A stretch of DNA of 64,000 nt from the NCBI RefSeq assembly GCF_900105925.1, contig NZ_LT629791.1:2887278-2951277 (forward strand). The letters run 5' to 3'. The DNA comes from Jiangella alkaliphila. Its GTDB lineage: Bacteria; Actinomycetota; Actinomycetes; Jiangellales; Jiangellaceae. Position 1 is the stretch's first letter; each line of letters begins with the position of its first letter. A program made the position numbers and the translations under genes. This document shows, in pieces, positions 42,462 to 51,392 of the stretch. The notes beneath the pieces are model-generated. The model did no database searches. It was not told the DNA's origin and saw only the letters and a list, made by a program, of their open reading frames with translations.

Positions 42462-43151
42462 GTGGCCGACGAGGAACTCGCCCGGAGGTTGGCGCACGTG
42501 CGCTGGATCGGCGGCGGCACCGGGGCGGGAAAGAGCACTGTGGCGCGGGCGCTCGCCGCCACCCACGACGCCCTCGTCTACGACGGTGACCGTGCCGAGC
42601 ACGGCTGGCTGGACCGGGCCACCGCGGACGAGCATCCGCGGTTCCACGCGATGGTCCACGCCGGGTCGGCCGGCGCGTCGTGGGCGCGTCGCACGGCGGC
42701 CGAGATCTTCGACGCGATGGCGAGCCGGCACGGCGAGACGATCGGCTTCGTGACGGAGGACCTGCTCGCGCTGCCGGGCGACCGGCCGGTGCTGGTGGAC
42801 TGGTTCGGCAACCCGCCGCGCGACGTCGCGCCGCTGCTGCTGGAGCCGTGGCAGGCGGTGTTCCTGCTGCCCAGGCCCGACTTCCGCCGTCGCATGCTGA
42901 CCGACCGGTACGCCGACCCCGAGCGAGCCCGCGCTAACTGGGGCGACCACGACCCGGCCGCGATGCTGGCCAAGCGACTGGATCGCGACGCGCTGTGGGA
43001 CGCCGAGGTGCGGCAGCAGGCCGCGGCGGCCGGGCTGCGGGTCGTCGAGGTGGACGGGAGCCGGAGCGCCGGCGAACTCGCCGCGGACCTGGCCGGGCAT
43101 TTCCGGCTGCCGGCGGCCACGGCTGTCCGCCCAGGGCGGACACGGGAGTAG
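42462..43151 (+). CDS. P-loop NTPase, small-molecule kinase-like
   Basis: A 229-residue protein beginning with a Walker A motif WIGGGTGAGKST at residue 15, a DGDRAEHGWL lid region and DWFGNPP. It resembles AAA_18-type or gluconokinase-like kinases. GTG 42462 is preceded by TAGCCT seven bases away, a leaderless pattern. The substrate is unknown. Confidence 0.75.
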   Translation: MADEELARRLAHVRWIGGGTGAGKSTVARALAATHDALVYDGDRAEHGWLDRATADEHPRFHAMVHAGSAGASWARRTAAEIFDAMASRHGETIGFVTEDLLALPGDRPVLVDWFGNPPRDVAPLLLEPWQAVFLLPRPDFRRRMLTDRYADPERARANWGDHDPAAMLAKRLDRDALWDAEVRQQAAAAGLRVVEVDGSRSAGELAADLAGHFRLPAATAVRPGRTRE

Positions 43152-43204
43152 CGTGCCGAGGGCCCGGCGTTGACCGTGCATCTTCGAAGGTCAGGAGGTG
43201 CGCC

Positions 43205-44149
43205 GTGGCTGATGAGCTCGACGCGTATTCGCAGGTGGTCACCGGGGTGGCGCGCACGCTGCTGCCGTCGGTCGCGAGCCTGGCGGTCCAGGGGGAGCGG
43301 CGCGGCCGCACCGGCATCGTCGGCACCGGGTCGGCGGTGGTGTTCACCGGCGACGGGTTCCTGCTGACGAACGCGCACGTCGTGGGCGCCTCGTCCCGGG
43401 GCGTGGCCGCGTTCGCCGACGGCACCGAGGTCGGCTACACCGTCATCGGGCGGGACCGGCTGTCCGATCTCGCCGTCGTCCGGGCCGACGGCGAGACGCC
43501 GCCACCTGCGACGCTGGGCGACGCCGACGAGCTGGTGGTCGGGCAGCTCGTGGTCGCCGTGGGCAGCCCGCTGGGGCTGACCGGGTCGGTGACGGCGGGC
43601 GTGGTCAGCGCACTGGGCCGGTCGATGCCGGCGCAGAGCGGCCGCACCGTCCGCATCATCGAGGACGTCATCCAGACCGACGCCGCGCTGAACCCGGGCA
43701 ACTCCGGCGGCGCGCTGGCCGACGCGAACGCCAAGGTCGTGGGCGTCAACACCGCCGTCGCCGGGGTCGGGCTGGGCCTGGCCGTGCCGATCAACGCGAC
43801 CACGAACCGCATCGTCACGACGCTGCTGCGTGACGGCCGGGTGCGCCGGGCGTTCCTCGGGGTCGCGACGTCGCCCGCGCCGGTGCCGCCCGCCCTGGCC
43901 GAGCGCATCGGCCGCGCCAAGGGCGTCCGCATCGTCCACGTCGAGCCGGGCAGCCCGGCGGAGGTGGCCGGCCTGCGCCCCGGCGACCTGGTCGTGACGG
44001 TCGCCGGCGAGCCGGTCGACGACGCGCAGGCGCTGCAGCGGCGGATGTTCGCCGACGCCATCGACGTGCCGCTGCCGATCACCACGTTCCGCAACGGTGC
44101 CATGGTCGACGTCATCGCCCGGCCGGTGGAGCTGGCCGACCAGGCATGA
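43205..44149 (+). CDS. HtrA/DegP-like serine protease with C-terminal PDZ, no membrane anchor
   Basis: A 314-residue protein: trypsin-like domain with His58 (TNAHVVG), Asp88 (SDLAVV) and Ser167 (NPGNSGG), followed by a PDZ domain (about 220-300; IVHVEPGSPAEVAGLRPGDLV). GTG 43205 has AGGAGGT just upstream, so the start is secure. Unlike usual actinobacterial HtrA proteins it has no TM helix or signal peptide, implying a cytoplasmic protease. It precedes an ABC/two-component operon but is not clearly part of it. Confidence 0.88.
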   Translation: MADELDAYSQVVTGVARTLLPSVASLAVQGERRGRTGIVGTGSAVVFTGDGFLLTNAHVVGASSRGVAAFADGTEVGYTVIGRDRLSDLAVVRADGETPPPATLGDADELVVGQLVVAVGSPLGLTGSVTAGVVSALGRSMPAQSGRTVRIIEDVIQTDAALNPGNSGGALADANAKVVGVNTAVAGVGLGLAVPINATTNRIVTTLLRDGRVRRAFLGVATSPAPVPPALAERIGRAKGVRIVHVEPGSPAEVAGLRPGDLVVTVAGEPVDDAQALQRRMFADAIDVPLPITTFRNGAMVDVIARPVELADQA

Positions 44150-44217
44150 CAACTGTCATGCCCAGGACCGGACGGCGGTGACGTCCGCCCGGGGCGTCGC
44201 CGCCGCACGCTGGAGGC

Positions 44218-45138
44218 ATGACCGAACACCCCACACCGCACGCGGTCCGGCTGGCCGGGCTGCGCAAGTCCTACGGCGACACGCTCGCCGTCGACGGCGT
44301 CGACCTGGAGATCGCTCCCGGTGAGATCGTCGCGCTGCTCGGCCCGAACGGCGCCGGGAAGTCCACGACCGTCGAGCTGATCCTCGGCCTGAGCCGCCCC
44401 GACGCCGGCACCGTCGCCGTCTTCGGCCGTACCCCGCGCGAGGCGGTCGACGACGGCCTGGTCGGCGCCATGCTGCAGGACGGCGCGATGCTCGAGGACG
44501 CCACCGTCGGCGAGCTGGTCGCGCTGTTCGCGTCGGTCCACCGGCACCCGCTGCCGGTCGCCGACGTGCTCGAGCGGGCCGGCATCGCCGACCTCGCCTG
44601 CCGCCGCGCCACCGAGCTGTCCGGCGGGCAGACCCAGCGAGTCCGGTTCGCCCTCGCGCTGGTCCCCGACCCGGACCTCGTCGTCCTCGACGAGCCGACC
44701 GTCGCGATGGACGTCGCCACCCGCCGCGAGTTCTGGGCGGCCATGCGCCGGTTCGTCGCCGCCGGCCGGACCGTGCTGTTCGCGACCCACTACCTCGACG
44801 AGGCCGACGGGTTCGCCGACCGCATCGTGCTGCTGCGCGACGGGCGCATCGTCGCCGACGGCACGCCGCGGCACATCAAGTCGATCGTCGCCGTCCGCAC
44901 CGTCCGGGCCACCGTGCCGGACCTGTCCGCGGACGCCCTCCGCGCCCTGTTCGGCACCGACGGCGTGACGGTCGACGGCGACGGCGGCGGCGTGCGGATC
45001 CGCACCAACGACGGCGACGGCGTCCTGCGCACGCTGCTCGCGCACTCGCCCGAGGCGCACGACATCGAGGTGACCGGCGCCGACCTGGAGGAGGCGTTCC
45101 TGTCGCTCACGACCCGGACCGGAGGCTCCGTCCGATGA
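44218..45138 (+). CDS. ABC transporter ATP-binding protein
   Basis: A 306-residue ATPase: Walker A GPNGAGKS, signature LSGGQTQR, Walker B LVVLDEPT and ATHYLDEAD. Its C-terminal extension (about 220-306) is of the drug-export DrrA type. It overlaps the permease gene by four bases (ATGA). Together with the permease it likely exports a drug, peptide or lipid, under control of the downstream two-component system. Confidence 0.92.
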   Translation: MTEHPTPHAVRLAGLRKSYGDTLAVDGVDLEIAPGEIVALLGPNGAGKSTTVELILGLSRPDAGTVAVFGRTPREAVDDGLVGAMLQDGAMLEDATVGELVALFASVHRHPLPVADVLERAGIADLACRRATELSGGQTQRVRFALALVPDPDLVVLDEPTVAMDVATRREFWAAMRRFVAAGRTVLFATHYLDEADGFADRIVLLRDGRIVADGTPRHIKSIVAVRTVRATVPDLSADALRALFGTDGVTVDGDGGGVRIRTNDGDGVLRTLLAHSPEAHDIEVTGADLEEAFLSLTTRTGGSVR

Positions 45139-45848
45139 ACGCCACCTACACGATCCTCGAGGTGCGCCGGCTGCTGCGCGACCGCGCGGCGCTGATCCTC
45201 ACCGCCGGCCTGCCGACCGGGCTGTTCCTGCTGTACAACACGATGTGGGGCGACGACACCGGCGCCACGACGTCGCTGATGGTGATGATGGGCGTGTTCG
45301 CCGGGCTGGCCGCGACGATCTCCGCCGGCGGCCGCGTCTCGCTCGAACGTCACGCCGGCTGGACCAAGCAGCTGCGGCTGTCGCCGCTGCGGCCGCTCTC
45401 GTACGCGCTGACCAAGAGCATCGTCGCGCTGGTGCTGGGCATGCTGGCCGGCACGCTGGTGTTCGCCGTCGGGCTGGCCGTGCAGGGCGGCGGCGCGGAC
45501 CTGCCGGCCATGGTCGAGTCGCTCCTGCTGCTGTGGCTCGGCAGCATCCCGTTCGCGCTGATCGGCGTGTTGATCGGGCAGATCGGGTCGGCGAGCTCGG
45601 CGCAGCCGCGCGGCATGGTCGTGCTGCTCGGCAGCGCGTTCCTCGGCGGCGTGTTCGTGCCGATCGACCAACTGCCCAGCGGTATGGAGGCGGTCGCCCA
45701 GTGGTACCCGTCGTACTGGCTCAACGCGCTCGCGCAGGCGCCGTTCGGCGAGTCCGTCGACGTCGTGCGGGCGGTGGCGACGCTCGCGGCGTGGACGCTG
45801 GTCCTGGCGGCGCTGGTCCGCTGGCGCTACGGCCGGGCCGACCGGTGA
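45135..45848 (+). CDS. ABC-2 type transporter permease
   Basis: A 237-residue membrane protein with six TM segments and no extracytoplasmic domain, the usual DrrB-like partner of the preceding ATPase. ATG 45135 overlaps the ATPase stop by four bases. It is followed directly by a histidine kinase gene. Confidence 0.88.
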   Translation: MNATYTILEVRRLLRDRAALILTAGLPTGLFLLYNTMWGDDTGATTSLMVMMGVFAGLAATISAGGRVSLERHAGWTKQLRLSPLRPLSYALTKSIVALVLGMLAGTLVFAVGLAVQGGGADLPAMVESLLLLWLGSIPFALIGVLIGQIGSASSAQPRGMVVLLGSAFLGGVFVPIDQLPSGMEAVAQWYPSYWLNALAQAPFGESVDVVRAVATLAAWTLVLAALVRWRYGRADR

Positions 45849-45871
45849 CCGTCCGCGCTAGGTTGGCGCCG

Positions 45872-47005
45872 ATGGCTCCCACGACACCGGCCGAGACGGC
45901 GGCGCCCGTCGCGCGCGACGGCGAGCGGCGGATGCCGCTGGTCGTCGCCCTGGTGTGGGCCGTCGTGCTGACTCCGACCGCCGTCGGCGTCCACCAGCAG
46001 CAGGACTCCCTGGGCTGGGAGATCCTCGGCTACGTCGTGCTGGCAGCGTTCCTCGTGGCGTTCTTCTACGTCTTCACCCGGGCGGCCGTGGCCCGGCGGC
46101 GCGGTGAGCTGCCGCCGTGCGCGGTCGGGCGGTTCGGCTTCGCGGCGCTGTGCGTGCTCGGCGCCCTGGTGGTCGGGTTCGCCGGCGAGAACGGCGTGGT
46201 CGTCTGGTTCGCGCTGAGCCAGATCGCGCTCGTGGTCATGCCGCGGCGCGAGGCGTGGTCCACCATCGGCAGCATCTGCGTCGCCGTGCTCTTCGTGCCG
46301 TGGTCGCTCGGGCTGGACTGGGAGGTCAACGTCTGGTTCCTGGTGGCGATCCTCGGGTCGGCGTGGGCGACCGACGCGATCTTCCGGCTGCGCGACAGCA
46401 ACCGGCAGCTCGTGCGGGCGCAGGAGCAGATCGCGACGATGGCGGTCGAGCAGGAGCGGCTGCGCTTCGCGCGCGACCTGCACGACGTCCTGGGCCACAG
46501 CCTCACCGCGGCGACGGTGAAGACGCAGCTGGCCCGACGCATGGTCGGCGGCGACGACGACCGCGCCCGGGGCGAGCTGCGCGAGGTCGAGGGCCTGCTG
46601 CGCGACGCGCTCAAGGACGTCCGCGGCACCGTCGCCGGCTATCGCGACGTCACGCTGACGTCGGAGCTGGTCCGCGCGGCGACGGTGCTCGAGGCGGCCG
46701 GCATCGCGGCCGAGCTGCCCGGCGGCGTCGACCACGTCCCGGCCGGACGTCGCGAGATCTTCGGCTGGGTGCTGCGCGAGTCCGTCACCAACGTCGTCCG
46801 GCACAGCCATGCGCGGCACGCCCGGGTCACCGTCACGCCTGACCGGATCGAGGTCTGGAACGACGACGCCGACGGGACGGCGCCGGGGCCGGCCTCGTCC
46901 GGCCTGGTCGGGCTGCGGGAACGGGTCGAGGCGGCCGGCGGGACGTTGCAGGCCGGGCCGGACGGCTCCGGCGGGTGGACGACGGCCGCGATGATGGTGA
47001 CGTGA
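45872..47005 (+). CDS. Histidine kinase, NarL/DesK-like
   Basis: A 377-residue sensor: five TM helices in the first 150 residues, then a HisKA_3 dimerisation domain with His204 (RDLHDVLGHSL) and an HATPase domain (VLRESVTNVVRHSHARHARV as N-box, SGLVGLRERVEAAGGTL as G-box region). ATG 45872 is preceded by TAGGTT seven bases away; GTG 45845, overlapping the permease stop, is a coupled alternative start. It should sense membrane or cell-wall state and phosphorylate the regulator that follows. Confidence 0.88.
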   Translation: MAPTTPAETAAPVARDGERRMPLVVALVWAVVLTPTAVGVHQQQDSLGWEILGYVVLAAFLVAFFYVFTRAAVARRRGELPPCAVGRFGFAALCVLGALVVGFAGENGVVVWFALSQIALVVMPRREAWSTIGSICVAVLFVPWSLGLDWEVNVWFLVAILGSAWATDAIFRLRDSNRQLVRAQEQIATMAVEQERLRFARDLHDVLGHSLTAATVKTQLARRMVGGDDDRARGELREVEGLLRDALKDVRGTVAGYRDVTLTSELVRAATVLEAAGIAAELPGGVDHVPAGRREIFGWVLRESVTNVVRHSHARHARVTVTPDRIEVWNDDADGTAPGPASSGLVGLRERVEAAGGTLQAGPDGSGGWTTAAMMVT

Positions 47006-47607
47006 TCCGACTGCTGCTCGCCGACGACCAGGCGCTGGTCCGCGGTGCGATGGCGGCGCTGCTGTCGCTGGAGCCCGACCTCGAGGTCGTCGCCCAGGTC
47101 GACCGCGGCGACGAGGTGGTGGCGGCCGCGCTGGCGCACCGCCCCGACGTCGCGCTGCTCGACGTGGAGATGCCGGGCCTGGACGGCATCGCGGCGACGG
47201 CGGTGCTGCGCGAGCAGCTGCCGACCTGCCGCGTGCTCATCGTGACGACGTTCGGCCGGCCCGGCTACCTGCGCCGGGCGGTCGAGGCCGGGGCCGGCGG
47301 CTTCGTCGTCAAGGACAGCCCGGCTGAGCAGCTGGCCGACGCGATCCGCCGCATCCACGCCGGCCTGCGCGTCGTCGACCCCGCGCTGGCGGTCGAGTCG
47401 CTGGCCGCCGGCCCGTCGCCGCTCACCCCGCGCGAGGCCGACGTCCTCCGCGCGTCCCGCGACGGCTCCAGCGTCGCCGACGTCGCCGGGCGGCTCTACC
47501 TGTCCGAGGGGACGGTGCGGAACTACCTGTCCAGCGCGATCGGCAAGACGGGCACCCGCAACCGGGTCGAGGCCGTGCGGGTGGCCGAGGGGAACGGCTG
47601 GCTCTGA
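47002..47607 (+). CDS. Response regulator, NarL/FixJ type
   Basis: A 201-residue regulator: receiver domain with Asp54 (LLDVEMPGLDG) and Lys in FVVKDSP, plus a C-terminal HTH (PSPLTPREADVL and LYLSEGTVRNYLSSAIGKTGTRNRVEA). GTG 47002 overlaps the kinase stop (GTGA), so both are made in equal amounts. The four genes 44218-47607 form one regulated exporter operon, as seen for cell-envelope stress systems. Confidence 0.93.
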   Translation: MIRLLLADDQALVRGAMAALLSLEPDLEVVAQVDRGDEVVAAALAHRPDVALLDVEMPGLDGIAATAVLREQLPTCRVLIVTTFGRPGYLRRAVEAGAGGFVVKDSPAEQLADAIRRIHAGLRVVDPALAVESLAAGPSPLTPREADVLRASRDGSSVADVAGRLYLSEGTVRNYLSSAIGKTGTRNRVEAVRVAEGNGWL

Positions 47608-47620
47608 CCGCTCGCCGCCC

Positions 47621-48208
47621 TCACCGCCTCACCAGCGCGTCGAGCAGGTGGTCCAGCGCCGCCGTCTGCGCCTCCGCGTCGAGCCAGTCGCCCGAGCTGA
47701 CGGCGTGCAGCGCCAGCCCGTCGACGGTAGCCAGGGCCACCTGGGCCTGGACGCTGGCCCGCTCGGCCGTCGTCGTGCCGTGACCGGCGAGCGTGAACGC
47801 CGTGGCGATGGCGTCGGTGACGTCGCGGAGGATGACGCCCTGCATCTCGGCCAACGCGGGCGACGTCGCCGCGCGGGCGGCGAACGCGACCTGGATGCGC
47901 ACCTCCGCCGTCCGGTGGTCGTCCAGCGGCAGCAGCTCCCGCAGCACGGCGGCCAGGTTGCGCCGGACGTCCGGCCCGAGCACGGTGGCCGCGACGCGCT
48001 CGCGGATGCGGAGGACGACCTCGGTGAACGCCGCCGTCAGCATGGCGTCCTTGGTGGGGAAGTAGTGCTGGACCGTGCCGATGGCGACGCCGGCCGCCGC
48101 GGCGACCTGCCGGACGCTGACCTGGTCGAGGCCGCGCTCGGCCGTGATGTCGAGCAGCGCCTCGGTGATGACGTCCTTCGTCGGCCGGGGGGTTGACACC
48201 TGAGCCAT
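47621..48208 (-). CDS. TetR-family transcriptional regulator
   Basis: A 195-residue repressor: VITEALLDITAERGLDQVSVRQVAAAAGVAIGTVQHYFPTKDAM is the HTH. ATG 48208 is chosen; ATG 48217 and 48220 lie in the operator. It faces the DUF385 gene, and two tandem operators lie between, one covering each start, so it very likely represses both genes. Its 3' end is 13 bases from the response regulator's, with no terminator visible. Confidence 0.9.
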   Translation of the reverse strand: MAQVSTPRPTKDVITEALLDITAERGLDQVSVRQVAAAAGVAIGTVQHYFPTKDAMLTAAFTEVVLRIRERVAATVLGPDVRRNLAAVLRELLPLDDHRTAEVRIQVAFAARAATSPALAEMQGVILRDVTDAIATAFTLAGHGTTTAERASVQAQVALATVDGLALHAVSSGDWLDAEAQTAALDHLLDALVRR

Positions 48209-48217
48209 GCGTGCCAT

Positions 48218-48249
48218 CATACAGTCGTATGAGACCATACGATCGTATG
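48218..48249. promoter_or_regulatory. Two tandem TetR-type operators
   Basis: CATACAGTCGTATG (48218-48231) and CATACGATCGTATG (48236-48249) share the half-site CATAC/GTATG; the second is a perfect 14-base palindrome. Their centres are 18 bases apart, and they span the space between the divergent TetR and DUF385 starts (the second covers ATG 48247). This is a typical layout for autoregulation by a TetR dimer pair. Confidence 0.75.
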
Positions 48250-48966
48250 ACGGCACCGCGAGGCCTGGTGGTGGGTACTGCCGTGGCGCTCGCGCTGGTG
48301 TGGGGGCTGTACGCGCTGGACCCCGGAGCATGGCCCGGCCTGGCCGGAGCGCTGACGCAGACCGCCCTCTTCGTGGCCAACCTGGTGGTGACCGCGCGAA
48401 GCCGGCGCACGAAGGTCGCCGTCGTGCGGACGCTGCAGCGATGGCTGATCAACCCGCTGGTCCGCCTGCTGTTCCGGGTCGGGTTGAACCCGCTGGGCCT
48501 GGCGATCCTGGAGACCCGCGGCCGGGTGAGCGGTCAGCCGCGCCGCACCCCGGTCGGCAACGGCCGAGTCGGCGACGACTTCTGGATCATCGCCGAGCAC
48601 GGTCTGCGGGCCGGCTACGTCCGCAACATCCAGCGCGATCCGCACGTGCGGATCCGGCTGCGCGTGGGCTGGCGCTACCGCTGGGTCAGCGGCGTCGCCG
48701 AGATCCTCCCCGCCGACGACGTCCTGGCGCGGCAACGCTCGATCGTCCGGTGGCATCCGCTGCGCATGCTCAACGCCATGAACGTCCGCGTCCTCGGCGC
48801 CGACCTGCTCACCGTGCGCGTCCGCCTCCTCCCCGCCGATGAGCATGAACACCCCCCGGAACCGCTGTTGATCATGGAAAAAGGGGGCTCCCAGCGCCCC
48901 GGAACCCCGACCTTCTCCATGATCATCGGCGGTCCACCCCGCTCTGACGTGGGGGATAGCCGATGA
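48247..48966 (+). CDS. DUF385/nitroreductase-family (F420-dependent-like) protein with repeat-derived C-terminus
   Basis: A 239-residue protein: two N-terminal TM segments (about 7-26 and 30-50), then a split-barrel domain starting ILETRGRVSGQPRRTPVGNGRVGDDFWIIAEHG, the signature of deazaflavin-dependent (DUF385) proteins, some of which reduce nitro compounds or quinones using F420. The last 34 residues (from EPLLIMEKGG) are encoded by the hairpin repeat at 48862-48932 and have no domain character. ATG 48247 sits in the operator; ATG 48229 is an alternative. Confidence 0.82.
   Translation: MTAPRGLVVGTAVALALVWGLYALDPGAWPGLAGALTQTALFVANLVVTARSRRTKVAVVRTLQRWLINPLVRLLFRVGLNPLGLAILETRGRVSGQPRRTPVGNGRVGDDFWIIAEHGLRAGYVRNIQRDPHVRIRLRVGWRYRWVSGVAEILPADDVLARQRSIVRWHPLRMLNAMNVRVLGADLLTVRVRLLPADEHEHPPEPLLIMEKGGSQRPGTPTFSMIIGGPPRSDVGDSR
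48862..48932. repeat. Dispersed hairpin repeat, copy B (inside the DUF385 gene)
   Basis: Arms TGATCATGGA (48869-48878) and TCCATGATCA (48916-48925) are perfect; the loop carries a GGGG/CCCC stem. It has the same plan and largely the same bases as copy A (36609-36679), including GATCA, GGCTCCC, CCCGACCTT and CCATGATCA. Here it lies within a reading frame instead of between genes. Confidence 0.75.
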
Positions 48967-48984
48967 TCATGGGGGCGCCGACGG

Positions 48985-51315
48985 TCAGGTGGCGCGCAGG
49001 CGGCGGCGGGTCAGCCAGGCGTACGCCGTCCCGAGCACCGTCAGCGCCAGCAGCGCGCCCAGCCAGGCCGCCGCGTTGTGACTCCACAGGGCGTCGTCGG
49101 GGGCGCTGGGGATCAGCTCGGTGACGTCCACCGTCGACGCGGCCGCGGCGTAGCCCCAGCGGGCCGGGACCAGCCAGGACAGCTGCGACACGACGGCCTG
49201 GCCGGTGACCTCGATCAGCCCGCCGCACAGCACCAGCTGCGCCATGATCGCGACGACCAGGGGCGGCATGGTCTGTTCCGGCGTCGCGACCAGCGACGAG
49301 ATCAGCAGGCCGAGCAGCGCCGACACGATTGCCGTCGCCGCGAGCGCGATGCCGACCTCGACCTTGCCGGTGCCGAACAGCACGCCGTCCTCGGGCCCGG
49401 CGCGGAACCAGTAGACCAGCCGCAGCAGGATCAGCGTCTGCACGACGACGACCCCGCAGAACACCGCGATCTTCGCCGCCAGGTACGCGTCGGGCATCAG
49501 GCCGGCGGCGCGTTCGTGCCGGAAGATGCGCCGCTCGGCGACGAGGTCGCGGACGGTCGCGGCCATGCCCATGAACGCGGCGCCGACGACCATGACGACC
49601 AGCAGCCGCATCGCCTCGGTGCTGCCCGGGCTGGTCGGCCGGCCCAGCCCGGTCTCGTCCGGGATCGCGAAGGTCAGCAGGGCGAGCACCATCGGCAGCG
49701 CCAGCAGGAAGCCGGCGTAGCCGCGGTCGGCCCAGATGAGGCGGAGCTGGCGGCGGATCAGCACCCAGGACTGCTGCCGGCGGCGGCGCTGGTCGATGGC
49801 CTGCGGTCCGACGATCTCCGGCGCGGCGCCGGCCGTGAGTGGTCCGGCGGCCGCGCCCAGGCGGGCCAGCCGGCGCGCGCTGGCCGACGGGTCCCCGGCG
49901 TCCGGGCGCCCGAAGCCGCTCAGCCGGTCCAGCCAGGTCAGCGGGTTCAGCCGGCGCAGCGACTCGCCCAGGCCGGGACCGGCCGCGGCCGGCGGAGGTG
50001 GTGGCGGCGTCGCCGCGTTGAGCCGTTCGAAGATGTCCGCCCAGTCGGCGGTCCCGAAGTGCGCCGAGATGCCGGCCGGCGGGCCGAAGTACTCGACCCG
50101 CCCTCCCGGGAGCATGATGAGGACGTCGTCGCACAGGTCGAGGTGGGCGAGGTCGTGCGTGGTGACGATGATCTGCCGGCCGGCGTCGGCCAGTTCGCGC
50201 AGCCCGGTCATGATCTGCCGGACCAGCGCGGGGTCCAGGCCGGCGGTGGGCTCGTCGAGGATCAGCAGCGACGGGCTGGTCAGCAGCTCGAACGCGATCG
50301 CCAGCCGGCGCTGCTGGCCGCCGGACATCCGGCGCACGGGGATGTCGGCGTGCTCGGACAGCGACAGCTCGGCCAGCACGTCGTCGACCCGCTGGCGCCG
50401 CTCGGCCGCCGTGGTGTCCTGCGACAGCCGCAACTCGGCGGCGTACTGCAGCGCCTTGCGGGCGGTCAGCTGGGCGTGCGCGATGGTGTGCTGCGGCACC
50501 ACGCCGATGCGGCCGTGCACCTCCTCCTGCTGCCGGTGCGGGTTGATGCCCTGGTAGTGCACCGACCCCTGCGACGGCTCCAGCTCACCGCTGATCAGCC
50601 GCAGCAGCGTCGACTTCCCCGACCCGGACGGCCCGATCAGCGCGACCAGCCGCTGCCCCGCGATGTCCAGCGAGACGCCCGACGTCAGCACCTTGCCGCC
50701 GGGCAGTGCGTAGTGCACGTCGGCGACGTCCAGCCCGCCGCTGGACGGGGAGTCCGGCACCGGCAGCACGCCGTCGCGCGTGACGACGAAGCGGACCTTG
50801 CCGAACGTGACGACGTCGCCCTCGTGCAGTTGCGCGGTCTCGACGTCGGCGCCGCGGACGAACGTCTGGTGGTGCTTGTCGAGGTCCTCGAGGTACCAGC
50901 CGTCGGCGTTCGGCGTCAGCCGCGCGTGGTAGCGGGCGGTGAGGAGGTCGTCGATGACGAGGTCGTTGTCAGGCGCGCGGCCGATCCGGATCGTGCCCGG
51001 CGGCCGCGGCGGCGCGGCCTGTGGCGGCGGCACCGACAGCGACACCGCCGGCCCGGACGGCCCGCCCAGCGTCAGCTCGACGGCTCCGTTGACCGGCACC
51101 TCGCCGACCTGGACGCCGGCGCGCCAGGTGCCGCCGGAGCTCTCCTGGTCGCGGGCGGTCCAGCCGCCGTCATACGACACGACCAGGTGCCGGCGTGACA
51201 CCCTGGACTCGGGCACGACGACGTTGGAGGCGGCCGAGCGACCGATGCGGACCTCGCCGGCCGACGGCGGGAAGTGCTGGGTCACCCCGCCGACGGTGAC
51301 CTGCAGCACACTCAC
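48985..51315 (-). CDS. FHA-FHA-ABC exporter (Rv1747-like)
   Basis: A 776-residue fusion protein: two FHA domains (about 1-95 with RIGRSAASNVVV and SRVSRRHLVV, and 105-195 with RIGRAPDNDLVI and LTARYHARL), then an ABC ATPase (Walker A GPSGSGKS, signature MSGGQQRR, Walker B LLILDEPT) and a C-terminal six-TM ABC-2 domain. Same layout as mycobacterial Rv1747, whose FHA domains bind phosphothreonine made by a Ser/Thr kinase. GTG 51315 is preceded by TATCAT seven bases away (leaderless). No kinase gene is adjacent. Confidence 0.92.
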   Translation of the reverse strand: MSVLQVTVGGVTQHFPPSAGEVRIGRSAASNVVVPESRVSRRHLVVSYDGGWTARDQESSGGTWRAGVQVGEVPVNGAVELTLGGPSGPAVSLSVPPPQAAPPRPPGTIRIGRAPDNDLVIDDLLTARYHARLTPNADGWYLEDLDKHHQTFVRGADVETAQLHEGDVVTFGKVRFVVTRDGVLPVPDSPSSGGLDVADVHYALPGGKVLTSGVSLDIAGQRLVALIGPSGSGKSTLLRLISGELEPSQGSVHYQGINPHRQQEEVHGRIGVVPQHTIAHAQLTARKALQYAAELRLSQDTTAAERRQRVDDVLAELSLSEHADIPVRRMSGGQQRRLAIAFELLTSPSLLILDEPTAGLDPALVRQIMTGLRELADAGRQIIVTTHDLAHLDLCDDVLIMLPGGRVEYFGPPAGISAHFGTADWADIFERLNAATPPPPPPAAAGPGLGESLRRLNPLTWLDRLSGFGRPDAGDPSASARRLARLGAAAGPLTAGAAPEIVGPQAIDQRRRRQQSWVLIRRQLRLIWADRGYAGFLLALPMVLALLTFAIPDETGLGRPTSPGSTEAMRLLVVMVVGAAFMGMAATVRDLVAERRIFRHERAAGLMPDAYLAAKIAVFCGVVVVQTLILLRLVYWFRAGPEDGVLFGTGKVEVGIALAATAIVSALLGLLISSLVATPEQTMPPLVVAIMAQLVLCGGLIEVTGQAVVSQLSWLVPARWGYAAAASTVDVTELIPSAPDDALWSHNAAAWLGALLALTVLGTAYAWLTRRRLRAT

Positions 51316-51392
51316 GCGCGGAATGATACGGGGTAGGGAGGCCCGTTCGGGACAACGAAGGACTTGCGGTGTCGCCACGTATGGTGAGACGG

